The notes under the pieces: model-generated
The model's input: only the letters and a program-made list of their open reading frames with translations
Told to the model about the DNA's origin: nothing
Databases searched by the model: none
Assembly: GCA_048549915.1 (NCBI GenBank)
Contig: JBLYYE010000008.1
Location: forward strand, 1 to 53,136
Direction of reading: 5' to 3'
DNA from: LSUCC0057 sp048549915
GTDB lineage: Bacteria > Pseudomonadota > Gammaproteobacteria > Pseudomonadales > Porticoccaceae
Length of the DNA: 53,136 nt
Position numbers and translations under genes: made by a program
Shown: piece by piece, positions 10,401 to 18,342 of the stretch
Numbering within the stretch: position 1 is the first letter of the stretch
How the letters are laid out: each line of letters opens with the position of its first letter

Positions 10401-10534
10401 GGTAAAGAATTTATAGCGGACCAGCCACCAATGAGAATGATGGCTACAGCCAGTACCAACAGTGTGCGGTTGCGATAAAAAAGAGTACTCAGTGTTGTCG
10501 CAGCAGAGCTGTTCGACTCTGCTGGCTCACTCAT
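7424..10534 (-). CDS. RND-family efflux pump permease with altered proton-relay residues
   Basis: Inner-membrane proton-driven exporter of the AcrB-like RND superfamily; 1036 residues with the usual duplicated layout (one N-terminal TM helix, a large periplasmic loop, a TM bundle, then repeated). I chose ATG 10534, preceded by a GGGGGG purine run and overlapping the upstream stop as ATGAGTGA; the longer frame would need TTG at 10555. TM4 reads GLMIDNAIVV where AcrB has the Asp407-Asp408 pair, so the second Asp is Asn. In TM10 AFNNSIVV replaces the AcrB AKNAIL block, so Lys940 is also Asn. Substrates are unknown. It is co-transcribed with a membrane fusion protein; no outer-membrane channel gene is present here. 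Confidence 0.88.
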   Translation of the reverse strand: MSEPAESNSSAATTLSTLFYRNRTLLVLAVAIILIGGWSAINSLPRIEDPRITNRLLTVITTLPGASAERIETLITEPLERGLQEVSSIKKLESTSSSGTSLIKVVLLDSVGPGENQQIFSKVRDKISQVATQFPANTSAPFVDDKRGTVAFTLLTAIAWSGPGEANLTILNRTAEELANRLRTVSGTELVRIYGAPEEEISVEIDAQHSNSLGINLQTIAAKLRAADVKRPAGVFRGESSNINIEVSGQLDSSERISAVPLITDSNDAMVRLGDIAKVERHWREPAATVAIVDGQQVIYVAARMGAQQRIDRWAEASNAIVTALQQEIGTGITLNKVFEQERYTTGLLNDLTANLIAGAAVVVAVVFIMMGWRLALTVGSVLPLVTCVVLLVLQLDGKAIHQMSIFGMIISIGLMIDNAIVVADEIMQRRRRGVPPLQAVQETVSHLFVPLLASTVTTALAFAPILLLPGNAGDFVGSIGSTVIIAITASFFVAITIIAALAGIYTHPDRANDHRWWHNGIHPKQITQHYRAALSAAMRNPGAAIIFAVGWPLLGFVAAGSLGKEFFPPVDRDMFQVQITLPADANVRSSQALAERVEQSVRQFDQVESVWWMVGASFPTVYYNLVMNRDGAANYAEAVIKTSDSSSAKAMIEPLQNELNERFPEAQIVIRQFGQGPPVVTDIEYRLYGPSIDKLQSLGEELRLALQADADVVATNVTMPRGEPKLWFDADEDTARLVGLSLGDIADQLSANLYGSNGGMVLESLEQLPIRVRYANATRSDLDAIASQQFITPSGENIAASALGEFVLRPELGGMTRYNAQRTNRVQAYTRNGALPIDVTNRVLENLDDSGFVLPSGYRLELGGALEQDADTSGDLMIYIPLLLTLTLATLILLFRNLFLAGLLSTVAFLSVGLGLFATWTMGYPIGFNTFLGILGLIGLAFNNSIVVLASIRADQRAREADSDALVEATMGCTRHILSTTLTTIGGFLPLLIFVEGDFWPSISIVLVGGVGGSMILALLMVPAVYKWRYGRSAT

Positions 10535-11669
10535 GGGTGCCCCCCGCTTTGGCAAGGTGGACGCGCTGACCCGGTACTAAGCGCTGTAAGCCCGCTACCA
10601 CGACCTGGTCGCCAGTGGTAATGCCGCCGCGCACATAGACATCGTTGCCGCTCTGGTGAACCACTTCGACTTGGCGTCGATCGAGAATCAGCGATTGCTC
10701 GGAACTGCCTGTTTGCGGTGCGGCCACATAGACCGCCCAGATTCCGCGAACACTCTCGGTGAGCGCGTGCAGAGGAAGTTTTACCACAGCTGTCGCTACT
10801 TGCTCTTCGACCGATAATTCTGCTGTAGCGCCGTGGAGAAGATCGCCGATCGCTTCATCCAGTTGCAAAATAACGGTGACGGCACGGGTGCTCTGGTTGC
10901 GCTGTGGGGCGATGGCGTGGACTCGCGCAGAGTACTCTAGCCCATTAATAGTCGCTTGCTGGAGACTTCCGAGCGGCAGTGCTGCGATAGCACTGTGTGG
11001 CACATCGACCTTTATTTCAGCGGCGCCACTGGCGACAAAAGTAACCACTTTACTGCCCGGGTTAACAATACTGCCGCTGTCTATGTGGCGCTCAATAACG
11101 GCACCGTCAAAGGGTGCGCCCAGCACACTTTTTTTCAATTGGGTTTTAATATAACCGAGCTGAGCTGTGAGGGCACGGGTATTGGCAACGGCGGCGTTGG
11201 CGGTGGCCTGTACGCGATCTAAAGCTTGCTGTGAGGTCAGTTGGCGCTCAAAGGTTTCGCGCTCGCGCTCCAGTGTCAGCGAAGCGATCTGCTGTTCGGC
11301 GTGCGCGGCTTCAAGTGCGGCCGCGGCGCGCTCTAGCTGTTGCTCTAAAAGAGCGGTATCCAACTGCGCCACTGGTTCTCCGGCCGCTAGTACCGAGCCT
11401 TCTTCTGCAAACAACTCGGCCACTCGCCCGCCCAGCTCAAAACCGAGATGGCTAATTTGACTCGCCTCAAGTCGCCCCAGGTAACTGCGCCTGCGAGGGT
11501 AGCTCTCAATCATCGCAGCGGAAGTTGTAACCACCGCTAAATCGGGCGCCTGTTCAACCATGTCGGTGTTTTTTTCTGCGCGGCTGAACCAGCCGAAAGC
11601 GATCAGGATAAACAGCATTGAGGCAGCGGCGATAGTCGTGCTGCGCCGAGGAAGTTTTAAGTTAAACAT
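10527..11669 (-). CDS. RND efflux membrane fusion protein (periplasmic adaptor)
   Basis: Periplasmic adaptor (HlyD/AcrA-like) linking the RND pump to an outer-membrane channel. It has an N-terminal membrane anchor (about residues 12-30), a barrel-sandwich/lipoyl half (LGFELGGRVAEL, EGSVLAAGEPVAQLD), an alpha-helical hairpin rich in Ala, Glu and Gln (about residues 95-165), the second lipoyl half (LGAPFDGAVIERHIDSGSIVNPG) and beta-barrel domains. There is no lipobox Cys. ATG 11669 gives 380 residues and has AAGG 11 bases upstream. GTG 11681, with GGAG upstream, is an alternative adding four residues. It overlaps the permease start by 8 bases, so translation is probably coupled, and it lies about 100 bases after a small winged-helix gene in the same direction. 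Confidence 0.88.
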   Translation of the reverse strand: MFNLKLPRRSTTIAAASMLFILIAFGWFSRAEKNTDMVEQAPDLAVVTTSAAMIESYPRRRSYLGRLEASQISHLGFELGGRVAELFAEEGSVLAAGEPVAQLDTALLEQQLERAAAALEAAHAEQQIASLTLERERETFERQLTSQQALDRVQATANAAVANTRALTAQLGYIKTQLKKSVLGAPFDGAVIERHIDSGSIVNPGSKVVTFVASGAAEIKVDVPHSAIAALPLGSLQQATINGLEYSARVHAIAPQRNQSTRAVTVILQLDEAIGDLLHGATAELSVEEQVATAVVKLPLHALTESVRGIWAVYVAAPQTGSSEQSLILDRRQVEVVHQSGNDVYVRGGITTGDQVVVAGLQRLVPGQRVHLAKAGGTHE

Positions 11670-11767
11670 AGATGTCCACACCTTGGTTTTACTCCATTCT
11701 AACCAAACAATGCGGAGGTGGGGTAACCAATTAGAGTGTGCGGTGACCGAGTGGTACTGACAACGTG

Positions 11768-12082
11768 CTACTCAGGGTGTTCGAGTATAAAGCGGTAGTG
11801 CGCAGAGCGCTCACCGTTGACACGTCGAATGACATTGTGAGTTTCGAGCTGCTTTAACGATTTGAAATATTGCGCTCTCGATATGTGCAGTTCGCGCTGT
11901 TCGGCGAGCTGACTGAACTCGTCAAAGCTCATATGGCAATGGTTGTTTTGTCGGTCGCGATGGCTCCAGATAACCACAGCCACGGCTCGGTCAGACTCGC
12001 TGAGGCCGGTAAGCCCTAATTGCCGAGCCGATTCGTCGATACGGTTAAGCAGATTGAGGTATTGTTCTAAACTTTGCTTCAT
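11768..12082 (-). CDS. Small winged-helix DNA-binding-like protein
   Basis: A 104-residue protein I cannot assign to a named family. Residues about 48-100 read as a helix-turn-helix plus wing (MSFDEFSQLAEQ, then ISRAQYFKSLKQLE, then NVIRRV and a short beta segment), in the style of MarR or replication-initiator winged helices. The N-terminal half is helical. Start ATG 12082 has GAGG nine bases upstream. It is the first gene of the run leading into the membrane fusion protein and RND pump, so a role as local regulator of the pump is a reasonable guess, though nothing in the sequence proves it. Confidence 0.6.
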   Translation of the reverse strand: MKQSLEQYLNLLNRIDESARQLGLTGLSESDRAVAVVIWSHRDRQNNHCHMSFDEFSQLAEQRELHISRAQYFKSLKQLETHNVIRRVNGERSAHYRFILEHPE

Positions 12083-12243
12083 CTGTAATCCCTCACTGTG
12101 AATACAATCTAGTTACTCCTGAGAATAGACCTGATTACAAATCCTGCAATGGTTTAAATCATCTTAAAGGCATAAAAATAGAGATAAAGACAAAAAAACC
12201 CCGTTTAGTCCATGATTTTAGCTTTAAAGGTCTTTTTAGGGGA

Positions 12244-13299
12244 TTACGGCGCCGTGGCGGTGATCACTGCACGCAGTGGCGCAGGGTGGCCCTCAACGGT
12301 TTTGCTGGAGTCATTAGGATCGAGAAAATCACTCAGTGATTCGAACTGCATCCACTGGGTTGAGCGCTGCTCTTGGTGAGAGGTTGTGCTCTGATCAATA
12401 CAGTACACCTCTTTAAAGCCACATTTTTGTAGCCAACTAATTAATGTGGCAACACTGGGTATAAACCAGACATTGGGCATTTTGGCATAGCGTCCCTCTG
12501 GCACCAGTGTGGCGCCCAGCTCGCCATCAATAACCAGTGTTTCTAGAACCAGCTGCCCGCCACTGCGCAGCTGGGCGCGCAACTCGCGCAGATGGTCCAT
12601 CGGCGAGCGCCGATGGTAGAGAATGCCCATGGAGAAGACCGTGTCAAAACTACGGCTTTCGGTGGGTAGCTGCTCTATACCTAGCGGCAAAACATCGACA
12701 GGCAGTTGTGGTGTTAGAAAATGCTTTAACGCATAAAACTGGCAGACAAATTTCACTGCGGGATCGATACCAATTACTTGCGCAGCTCCGGCGCCATACA
12801 TGCGCAAGCAGTGGTAACCACTGCCGCAGCCTATGTCTAACACTCGGCGGCCCTGCAACGGTTGAATCTGATCGATGAGGCGCTGCCATTTCCAGTCTGA
12901 GCGCCATTCGGTCTCTATATCGATACCAAACAGAGTAAAGGGGCCTTTGCGCCAGGGGTGAAGCGTCATCAAGGTTTTTGCCAGTGTTTCGCGCCTCGCC
13001 TTGTCGAATAAGCCCGGGTCGCCAATCGTGACAGAGTGTTCGAGTTCAACTGATATAGGGTCGATATCGGGGAGCTGGCGCAGTGCCTCGAGCCAGTCGG
13101 GTAGATCGCCCCAGCGGCGTGCAGAGATCTGCTTGTTGATTATTGCGGGCAGCTCCTGCGCCCACTCGGCTAGGCGAGCAGAACCGGATTGGTCCAATGC
13201 TGCGAGCAGGTGGGTGTAGTCAATAGCCGTGCCGCTGAACTCGCTCTGCTCGAAAGGTGTCTGCCAGGCTGCGGCCGTTGGTGCAGGTTTTTTTGTCAC
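12244..13299 (-). CDS. cmoB: tRNA U34 carboxymethyltransferase CmoB
   Basis: Uses carboxy-S-adenosylmethionine to convert 5-hydroxyuridine at tRNA position 34 to 5-carboxymethoxyuridine, widening wobble decoding. Very close to E. coli CmoB throughout: MPWRKGPF-like LHPWRKGPFTLFGIDIETEWRSDWKW, the SAM-binding LDIGCGSGYHCLRM, LPLGIEQLP, FDTVFSMGILYHRRSP, and the C-terminal FLDPND with KTVEGHPAP. It has 351 residues, about 25 more than E. coli; the extra N-terminal residues before the conserved block have no recognisable domain. The start is GTG 13299 with only a weak ribosome-binding site. Its partner cmoA is not in the window. It diverges from slyX, with about 100 bases between the starts. Confidence 0.95.
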   Translation of the reverse strand: MTKKPAPTAAAWQTPFEQSEFSGTAIDYTHLLAALDQSGSARLAEWAQELPAIINKQISARRWGDLPDWLEALRQLPDIDPISVELEHSVTIGDPGLFDKARRETLAKTLMTLHPWRKGPFTLFGIDIETEWRSDWKWQRLIDQIQPLQGRRVLDIGCGSGYHCLRMYGAGAAQVIGIDPAVKFVCQFYALKHFLTPQLPVDVLPLGIEQLPTESRSFDTVFSMGILYHRRSPMDHLRELRAQLRSGGQLVLETLVIDGELGATLVPEGRYAKMPNVWFIPSVATLISWLQKCGFKEVYCIDQSTTSHQEQRSTQWMQFESLSDFLDPNDSSKTVEGHPAPLRAVITATAP

Positions 13300-13402
13300 A
13301 GTGAGGTGCTCGCTAAAGATCTGTCATAGGGCAATAGGGTAAACTTGCGACGCGCAGTATACGCAAATTACCGATTAGCTTCAGCAGCTTGGGGAGAGTG
13401 TG

Positions 13403-13618
13403 ATGAGTGAGCAGCAAGAGATAGCACAGCTGCAAGAAAAAATGGCTTTTTTGGAGTTGGCCAACAACGATTTAAGCGATGAGATCTATCGCCAGCAACG
13501 TGAGTTAACGGCTCTGCAGCTGGCGCATCGCAAGCTGGTAGAGCGCTTTGAGCAGTTTGAATTTGACAGTGGCAGTGGTAATTCTGGCAGTGATAATGCA
13601 CCGCCGCCGCATTATTGA
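13403..13618 (+). CDS. slyX: SlyX family protein
   Basis: Small cytoplasmic coiled-coil protein of unknown molecular function. 71 residues: a heptad-like helix over about residues 5-50 (LQEKMAFLEL, LSDEIYRQQRELTAL), then a Gly/Ser-rich linker and the family's characteristic PPPHY C-terminus. ATG 13403 is chosen over the overlapping GTG at 13400 because GGGGAGAG lies at the right distance. It is divergent from cmoB and convergent with fabB, and it ends in a bidirectional terminator. Confidence 0.93.
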   Translation: MSEQQEIAQLQEKMAFLELANNDLSDEIYRQQRELTALQLAHRKLVERFEQFEFDSGSGNSGSDNAPPPHY

Positions 13619-13636
13619 AAAAAGAGCCAAAAAAAA

Positions 13637-13670
13637 GGCCAGTAGCGGTTGCTGCTGGCCTCTTTTTTCT
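13637..13670. terminator. Bidirectional intrinsic terminator between slyX and fabB
   Basis: The stem GGCCAGtAGC with GCTgCTGGCC around a GGTT loop (13637-13660) is flanked by eight A on the left and a T-rich run (TCTTTTTTCT) on the right. It can therefore end transcripts from slyX on the + strand and fabB on the - strand. Confidence 0.85.
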
Positions 13671-13681
13671 GGCGCTATTGA

Positions 13682-14896
13682 TTAGTCGCTATAGCGCTCC
13701 ATTACTAGCGTGGCATTGGTGCCGCCAAAGCCAAAGCTGTTCGACATAACCCGCTGTAGAGGCTTGTCCTTGCTTTGCAGCAGAATGGGCAGATCGCCAG
13801 CCTCAGGGTCCAGAGTATCGATGTTGGCAGAGCCCGCAACAAAATTGTTCTCGAGCATGAGCAAGCTAAAGATAGCCTCTTGCACACCGGCAGCCCCGAG
13901 GCCGTGGCCAGAGAGTGATTTAGTCGAGCTAATGTCCGGGCAGTTGTCGCCAAAGGTAGCGTGGATAGCGCGCAGTTCGGCCAAGTCGCCAACCGGGGTG
14001 CTAGTGCCGTGGGTGTTGATGTAGTCGATAGGGCCGCTGGCCGTTGCCATGGCCATTTTCATGCAGCGCTCGGCACCTTCGCCAGATGGAGCTACCATGT
14101 CGTAGCCATCAGAGGTGGCGCCGTAGCCGGTGATCTCGGCGATGATATTGGCGCCGCGCGCCAGTGCGTGCTCTAGCTCTTCTACCACCAAGCACCCAGC
14201 GCCAAGCCCCGGCGCAAAACCATCGCGCTCGGCATCGTAGGCGCGCGAGGCTTTCTCGGGCGTATCGTTGTATTTTGAGGTGAGTGCGCCCATGGCATCG
14301 AACATGCCGGCCATAGACCAATGCATATCTTCAGCGCCACCGGCCAGTACGATATCCTGTTTATTCATCTGGATGAGTTCAGCTGCGTGGCCAATACAGT
14401 GTGCACTGGTCGCACAAGCTGAGGAGATGCTGTAGTTCACCCCTTTGATTTTCAGTGGTGTTGCAACGCAGGCAGAGACATTGCTGGCCATAATTTGAGT
14501 GACGCGGTAGGGGCCTGCGCGCTTGATGCCGCGCTCGCGCATAACATCGATGGTCTCTGTGAACATCTCACCAGAGACGCCGCCAGAACCCATGACCAAG
14601 CCGGTGCGCAGGTTGGAGACTAGCTCTTCACTGAGGCCAGCGTCCGCTATTGCTCGCTCGGCAGAGATAAAACCGTAAGCGGCCGCGGGGCCCATAAAAC
14701 GCAGAATTTTGCGGTCAATGTGCTCTTTGAGATCGAGGTCCAAAACACCGCCGACGTTGCAGCGCAAACCTGCATCGGCAAAATCTTGGCGAAAGCGTAT
14801 GCCCGAGAGGCTATTGCGCAGTGCGTGAGTAACAGTTTCGCGGTCGTTGCCCAGGCATGAGACAACGCCCAGACCGGTGATCACAGCTCTTCTCAT
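13682..14896 (-). CDS. fabB: 3-oxoacyl-ACP synthase I (beta-ketoacyl-ACP synthase) FabB
   Basis: Condensing enzyme that elongates acyl-ACP with malonyl-ACP and is essential for unsaturated fatty acids downstream of FabA. The Cys-His-His triad is visible as Cys161 (SSACATS), His296 (NTHGTSTP) and His331 (SLSGHGLGA). GFGGTN near the C-terminus is the expected glycine-rich turn. 404 residues matches FabB. Start ATG 14896 has GGAG upstream. It lies 64 bases downstream of fabA on the same strand, the classic fabAB operon for anaerobic-type unsaturated fatty acid synthesis. Confidence 0.97.
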   Translation of the reverse strand: MRRAVITGLGVVSCLGNDRETVTHALRNSLSGIRFRQDFADAGLRCNVGGVLDLDLKEHIDRKILRFMGPAAAYGFISAERAIADAGLSEELVSNLRTGLVMGSGGVSGEMFTETIDVMRERGIKRAGPYRVTQIMASNVSACVATPLKIKGVNYSISSACATSAHCIGHAAELIQMNKQDIVLAGGAEDMHWSMAGMFDAMGALTSKYNDTPEKASRAYDAERDGFAPGLGAGCLVVEELEHALARGANIIAEITGYGATSDGYDMVAPSGEGAERCMKMAMATASGPIDYINTHGTSTPVGDLAELRAIHATFGDNCPDISSTKSLSGHGLGAAGVQEAIFSLLMLENNFVAGSANIDTLDPEAGDLPILLQSKDKPLQRVMSNSFGFGGTNATLVMERYSD

Positions 14897-14960
14897 GGAG
14901 AATCCTCTTTATAATTTTTGTAAGCCGGTTGTGCCCAGCTTATGAATAAAATAAAACGAT

Positions 14961-15482
14961 TTAGAAATTATCGGTATTTTCGAACAGGCCTACTTTAAGG
15001 TCTTGAGCTGAGTATATCTCGCGCCCATCAACCTCAACGCTGCCATTGGCAATGCCCATGACTAACTTGCGTTGAATGAGGCGAGTGATATCGAGTTTAA
15101 AAGTCACTTTCTTGGCTGTCGGTAGAATTTGGCCAAAAAACTTTACATTACCGGCGCCCAGTGCACGGCCAAGTCCTTTATTGCCATTCCAGACTAAAAA
15201 GAAGCCGACCAGTTGCCAGAGGGCATCAAGGCCGAGGCAGCCCGGCATAACAGGGTCGTCTTTAAAGTGGCAACCGAAGAACCAGAGGTCTTCGCGGATA
15301 TCGAGCTCAGCGACAATCTCCCCTAAGCCGGCACTGCCGCCGTTATTGTTGATAGTGACAATGCGATCGATCATTAGCATGTCAGGCGCTGGCAGTTTAG
15401 CGTTGCCGGGGCCGAACATTTCGCCGTTGCTGCAGGTGAGGATTTCTTCTTTGTTGTAGGAGCTCTGGGGGATAAATGTCAT
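14961..15482 (-). CDS. fabA: 3-hydroxydecanoyl-ACP dehydratase/isomerase FabA
   Basis: Dehydrates 3-hydroxydecanoyl-ACP and isomerizes trans-2- to cis-3-decenoyl-ACP, the branch point to unsaturated fatty acids. Catalytic His72 (FFGCHF) and Asp86 (CLGLDALWQ) are present, as are the conserved LPAP-MLMIDR start and the DLKVGLF tail. 173 residues from ATG 15482 equals the E. coli length. The frame stays open to a TTG at 15545, but those residues are not conserved in FabA. No strong ribosome-binding site precedes either start. First gene of fabA-fabB; the 177-base gap to divergent ispB should hold both promoters, but I could not single out a regulator site. Confidence 0.96.
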   Translation of the reverse strand: MTFIPQSSYNKEEILTCSNGEMFGPGNAKLPAPDMLMIDRIVTINNNGGSAGLGEIVAELDIREDLWFFGCHFKDDPVMPGCLGLDALWQLVGFFLVWNGNKGLGRALGAGNVKFFGQILPTAKKVTFKLDITRLIQRKLVMGIANGSVEVDGREIYSAQDLKVGLFENTDNF

Positions 15483-15659
15483 GGAATGGTTCGCATAGGT
15501 TAGCTGTAAAGGGCGAATCGTACCGACAAAGGGGGTTGGCAGCAACTTTCAGTGTGACTTTCTATGGCCTTGCCCGTGTGATTGCAGGGAGTTTTCAGTT
15601 GACAGAATGCTCTGCTCTGCCTAGCATTCGCGGCTCTTTTCTAAGGTTTTGACGCTAAA

Positions 15660-16622
15660 ATGTCCTCTTTTCACGCTGCAGTAGAGCAAGAGTTTACCGC
15701 CGTTAATCAAATGATTGTGGCTCGACTGCACTCCGATGTCGATCTAGTCGAGAATATCGGGCACTACATTGTCGATGGCGGCGGCAAGCGGCTGCGCCCA
15801 GTGGTGGCTCTGCTCACTGCAATGGCCTGCGGTTACCGGGGCGACAAGCATATAGCTGCGGCGGTGATCGTTGAGTTTATTCATACTGCGACACTGTTGC
15901 ATGATGATGTTGTCGATCTCTCTACCATGCGCCGCGGCCGCAAAACAGCTAATGCCGAGTGGGGCAATGCACCGAGTGTCTTGGTCGGTGACTTTATCTA
16001 CTCTCGCGCTTTTCAAATGATGGTTGAGCTTGGCGATCTGGAGATCATGCAGGTAATGGCCGATGCCACCAATATTATTGCCGAAGGCGAGGTCGAGCAG
16101 TTGGTCAATGCCGGCAATGGAAAGTTGGCGGAGCCCGCTTACTACTCGGTTATTTATAAAAAAACGGCGAAGTTGTTCGAAGCGGCCGCCGAGCTGGGTG
16201 GATGCATCTCTTCAGCAACAGATCAGCAACGTCAAGCCTTACGCGACTATGGCCGCCATCTCGGCAACGCCTTTCAAATTGTTGACGACCTGCTCGACTA
16301 TTGCGGCAGTGAAGAGGCTATTGGTAAATCTTTAGGTGATGATCTAGCCGAGGGCAAGATGACCCTGCCACTTATTTATGCCCGCGACAATGGCAGTGAT
16401 GATCAGGCGGCATTAATCAGCGAGGCAATTGCGGATAAATCGGCTGAGCGTTTTGCTGACATTGTCGCTGCAGTAAACAGTAGTGGGGCAGTGGATTACT
16501 GCCGCGCTGCGGCGAATGACCAAGTAGTCAAAGCAAAACTGGCGCTCGCGGCACTGCCCGATAGCCAACAAAAAACCGTTTTGGCGCAGCTGGCTGACTT
16601 CTCGATTGCCCGCAGCCACTGA
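15660..16622 (+). CDS. ispB: All-trans polyprenyl (octaprenyl-type) diphosphate synthase
   Basis: Cytoplasmic trans-prenyltransferase that builds the polyprenyl side chain of ubiquinone from isopentenyl diphosphate. Both aspartate-rich motifs are intact: D82-D-V-V-D86 with MRRGR after it, and D209-D-L-L-D213. GGGKRLRP and VGDFIYSRAFQMM also match IspB. 320 residues is standard. Chain length cannot be read from sequence with certainty; octaprenyl is the closest match by similarity, nonaprenyl is possible. It is not beside rplU/rpmA, where ispB is often found. It is divergent from fabA. Confidence 0.93.
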   Translation: MSSFHAAVEQEFTAVNQMIVARLHSDVDLVENIGHYIVDGGGKRLRPVVALLTAMACGYRGDKHIAAAVIVEFIHTATLLHDDVVDLSTMRRGRKTANAEWGNAPSVLVGDFIYSRAFQMMVELGDLEIMQVMADATNIIAEGEVEQLVNAGNGKLAEPAYYSVIYKKTAKLFEAAAELGGCISSATDQQRQALRDYGRHLGNAFQIVDDLLDYCGSEEAIGKSLGDDLAEGKMTLPLIYARDNGSDDQAALISEAIADKSAERFADIVAAVNSSGAVDYCRAAANDQVVKAKLALAALPDSQQKTVLAQLADFSIARSH

Positions 16623-16860
16623 TTTCTCTTCTTTATTTAAGCCACATAACACAGGCTGATTGTTGATAGCAACACTATAAGGGTTGCGAATAATAGCTAT
16701 TTTGTGACTTTTTTTGTGGCTGCCGTTACGTTAACCTTTAGTCGTATATGGCTATAGCATAGTAAATGTTAGAGCCATTCAGTTTGAAAGAATTATTTAA
16801 GGGGCTGCTGCGGCAGTGTCTCTCTGCCCATTTTGGGCCTTCTGTTCAGGGGAGTTAAGT

Positions 16861-18042
16861 GTGAATATCGGAATTCCAAAAGAAATCGCGCCCGGTGAAA
16901 ACCGCGTGGCGATGGTGCCAGCTAACGTAGCCGCTCTAACGGCACGCGGCCACCAAGTGGTTGTTGAGGCGGGGGCAGGCGATGCTGCTGGTTATCCAGA
17001 TACGGCCTATCTAGAATCTGGAGCACAGCTCAGCGACGACCGCGATGCACTGTTCGCCAACGCTGAGATTGTTTTACAGGTGCAAGGTTTTGGTGCCAAC
17101 AGCGTCAACAGCGAAGCTGATTTGGCACGAGTTCGCCCAGGCCAGTTATTGATGGCCTCGATGGACCCGCTCGCCGCACCGCAAGCCGCTGCACAGGTCG
17201 CAGAGCGCGGTGCAACTGCGGTTGCACTGGAGCTAGTGCCGCGTATTAGTCGCGCCCAGAGCATGGATGTGCTCTCCTCGATGGCGACACTGGCCGGCTA
17301 TAAAGCAGTACTGACAGCCGCTATGGCATCGCCGCGTATTTTCCCCATGCTTATGACCGCGGCGGGTACTTTACAACCGGCTCGTGTCTTTGTGATGGGG
17401 GCGGGGGTTGCAGGGCTGCAAGCCTGTGCGACTGCAAAACGTCTCGGCGCTGTGGTCGAAGCTTACGATGTGCGCCCGGCTGCACAAGAGCAAATTATTT
17501 CAGTCGGTGCCAAGCCGATTGAACTCGATCTAGATACCGGTACCTCAGAGGGTTCTGGCGGTTACGCCAAAGAGCAGGGCGAAGAATTTTTGGCTCGTCA
17601 GCGCGAGCTGATGACCGAAGTCATTGCCCAGCAGGATGTCGTCATTACCACCGCCGCAGTACCTGGCGCCAAGTCACCTATTCTGGTGACCGCGGACATG
17701 GTTAAAGCGATGAAGCCCGGTTCCGTGATTGTCGATCTGGCAGCAGAGCGAGGCGGCAACTGTGAGCTGACCGAGCAGGGCAAAACGGTAGTTGTCCACG
17801 GTGTCACTATTATTGGCCCAGAAAATGTGCCGGCCACAGTAGAGCACCACGCCTCACAAATGTATGGCAAAAATCTCGAGAACTTACTCAATCTTATGAT
17901 CAATGAAGAAGAGCAGCTCGACTTGAATTTTGCCGACGAAGTGATCGCCGGTACAGTTGTCGCCCACGGCGGCGAAGTCGTCCACCCGCATATGCGGAAA
18001 CTGCTCGGCTTGCCAGAAGTCGCAGCCGAGCCTGCCAACTAA
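16861..18042 (+). CDS. pntAA: NAD(P) transhydrogenase subunit alpha part 1 (PntAA)
   Basis: Soluble NAD(H)-binding domain I of the proton-translocating transhydrogenase, which moves hydride from NADH to NADP+ using the proton gradient. It starts at GTG 16861 with GGGGAG upstream; the frame continues further upstream without similarity. MNIGIPKEIAPGENRVAM, the Rossmann VMGAGVAGLQACATAKRLGA, YDVRPAAQEQ and the mobile-loop region are characteristic. 393 residues with no membrane segment shows the alpha subunit is split, as in Rhodospirillum, rather than single-chain as in E. coli. It is 15 bases upstream of pntAB. Confidence 0.95.
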   Translation: MNIGIPKEIAPGENRVAMVPANVAALTARGHQVVVEAGAGDAAGYPDTAYLESGAQLSDDRDALFANAEIVLQVQGFGANSVNSEADLARVRPGQLLMASMDPLAAPQAAAQVAERGATAVALELVPRISRAQSMDVLSSMATLAGYKAVLTAAMASPRIFPMLMTAAGTLQPARVFVMGAGVAGLQACATAKRLGAVVEAYDVRPAAQEQIISVGAKPIELDLDTGTSEGSGGYAKEQGEEFLARQRELMTEVIAQQDVVITTAAVPGAKSPILVTADMVKAMKPGSVIVDLAAERGGNCELTEQGKTVVVHGVTIIGPENVPATVEHHASQMYGKNLENLLNLMINEEEQLDLNFADEVIAGTVVAHGGEVVHPHMRKLLGLPEVAAEPAN

Positions 18043-18057
18043 TCTAAGGAGATCGTG

Positions 18058-18339
18058 ATGGAAACGTTAATTCTGTTGTTGGCGCTGTTTGTGCTGGCGC
18101 TTTTTCTAGGAGTGGAGCTGATCACTAAAGTGCCACCCACGTTGCACACGCCGTTGATGTCCGGCACCAACGCCATCTCTGGTATCACTCTGGTGGGTGC
18201 ACTGTTGGCCGCCGGCCAAGAGGGCTCATCAATGTTGGTGGGAGGCCTTGGTTTTGCAGCGGTCACCCTGGCCACTATTAACGTTGTGGGTGGTTATTTG
18301 GTAACCAACCGCATGCTCGCCATGTTTAAGAGGAAGTAA
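18058..18339 (+). CDS. pntAB: NAD(P) transhydrogenase subunit alpha part 2 (PntAB)
   Basis: Small membrane subunit that supplies part of the proton-channel domain II. 93 residues with three hydrophobic segments and the conserved HTPLMSGTNAISGI block. ATG 18058 is preceded by AAGGAG at 18046-18051; the in-frame GTG at 18055 is too close. Middle gene of pntAA-pntAB-pntB, with four bases before pntB. Confidence 0.96.
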   Translation: METLILLLALFVLALFLGVELITKVPPTLHTPLMSGTNAISGITLVGALLAAGQEGSSMLVGGLGFAAVTLATINVVGGYLVTNRMLAMFKRK

Positions 18340-18342
18340 GCG

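Noticed and set aside
9957..10478. 173-residue open frame antisense to the RND gene
   Set aside because: It lies wholly inside a clear RND coding region, with no start signal and no similarity.
12192..12242. Terminator of cmoB on the - strand
   Set aside because: A run of seven T exists on that strand, but the only stem I can draw is four G-C pairs around a 36-base loop, too weak to call.
16623..16860. Regulatory RNA or terminator between ispB and pntAA
   Set aside because: AGCCACA and TGTGGCT could pair, but they are about 75 bases apart with unstructured sequence between. Other hairpins are only four bp. I see nothing firm except the pntAA ribosome site.
16816..16860. N-terminal extension of pntAA from ATG 16816
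   Set aside because: The 15 extra residues are not conserved, and GGGGAG points to GTG 16861.
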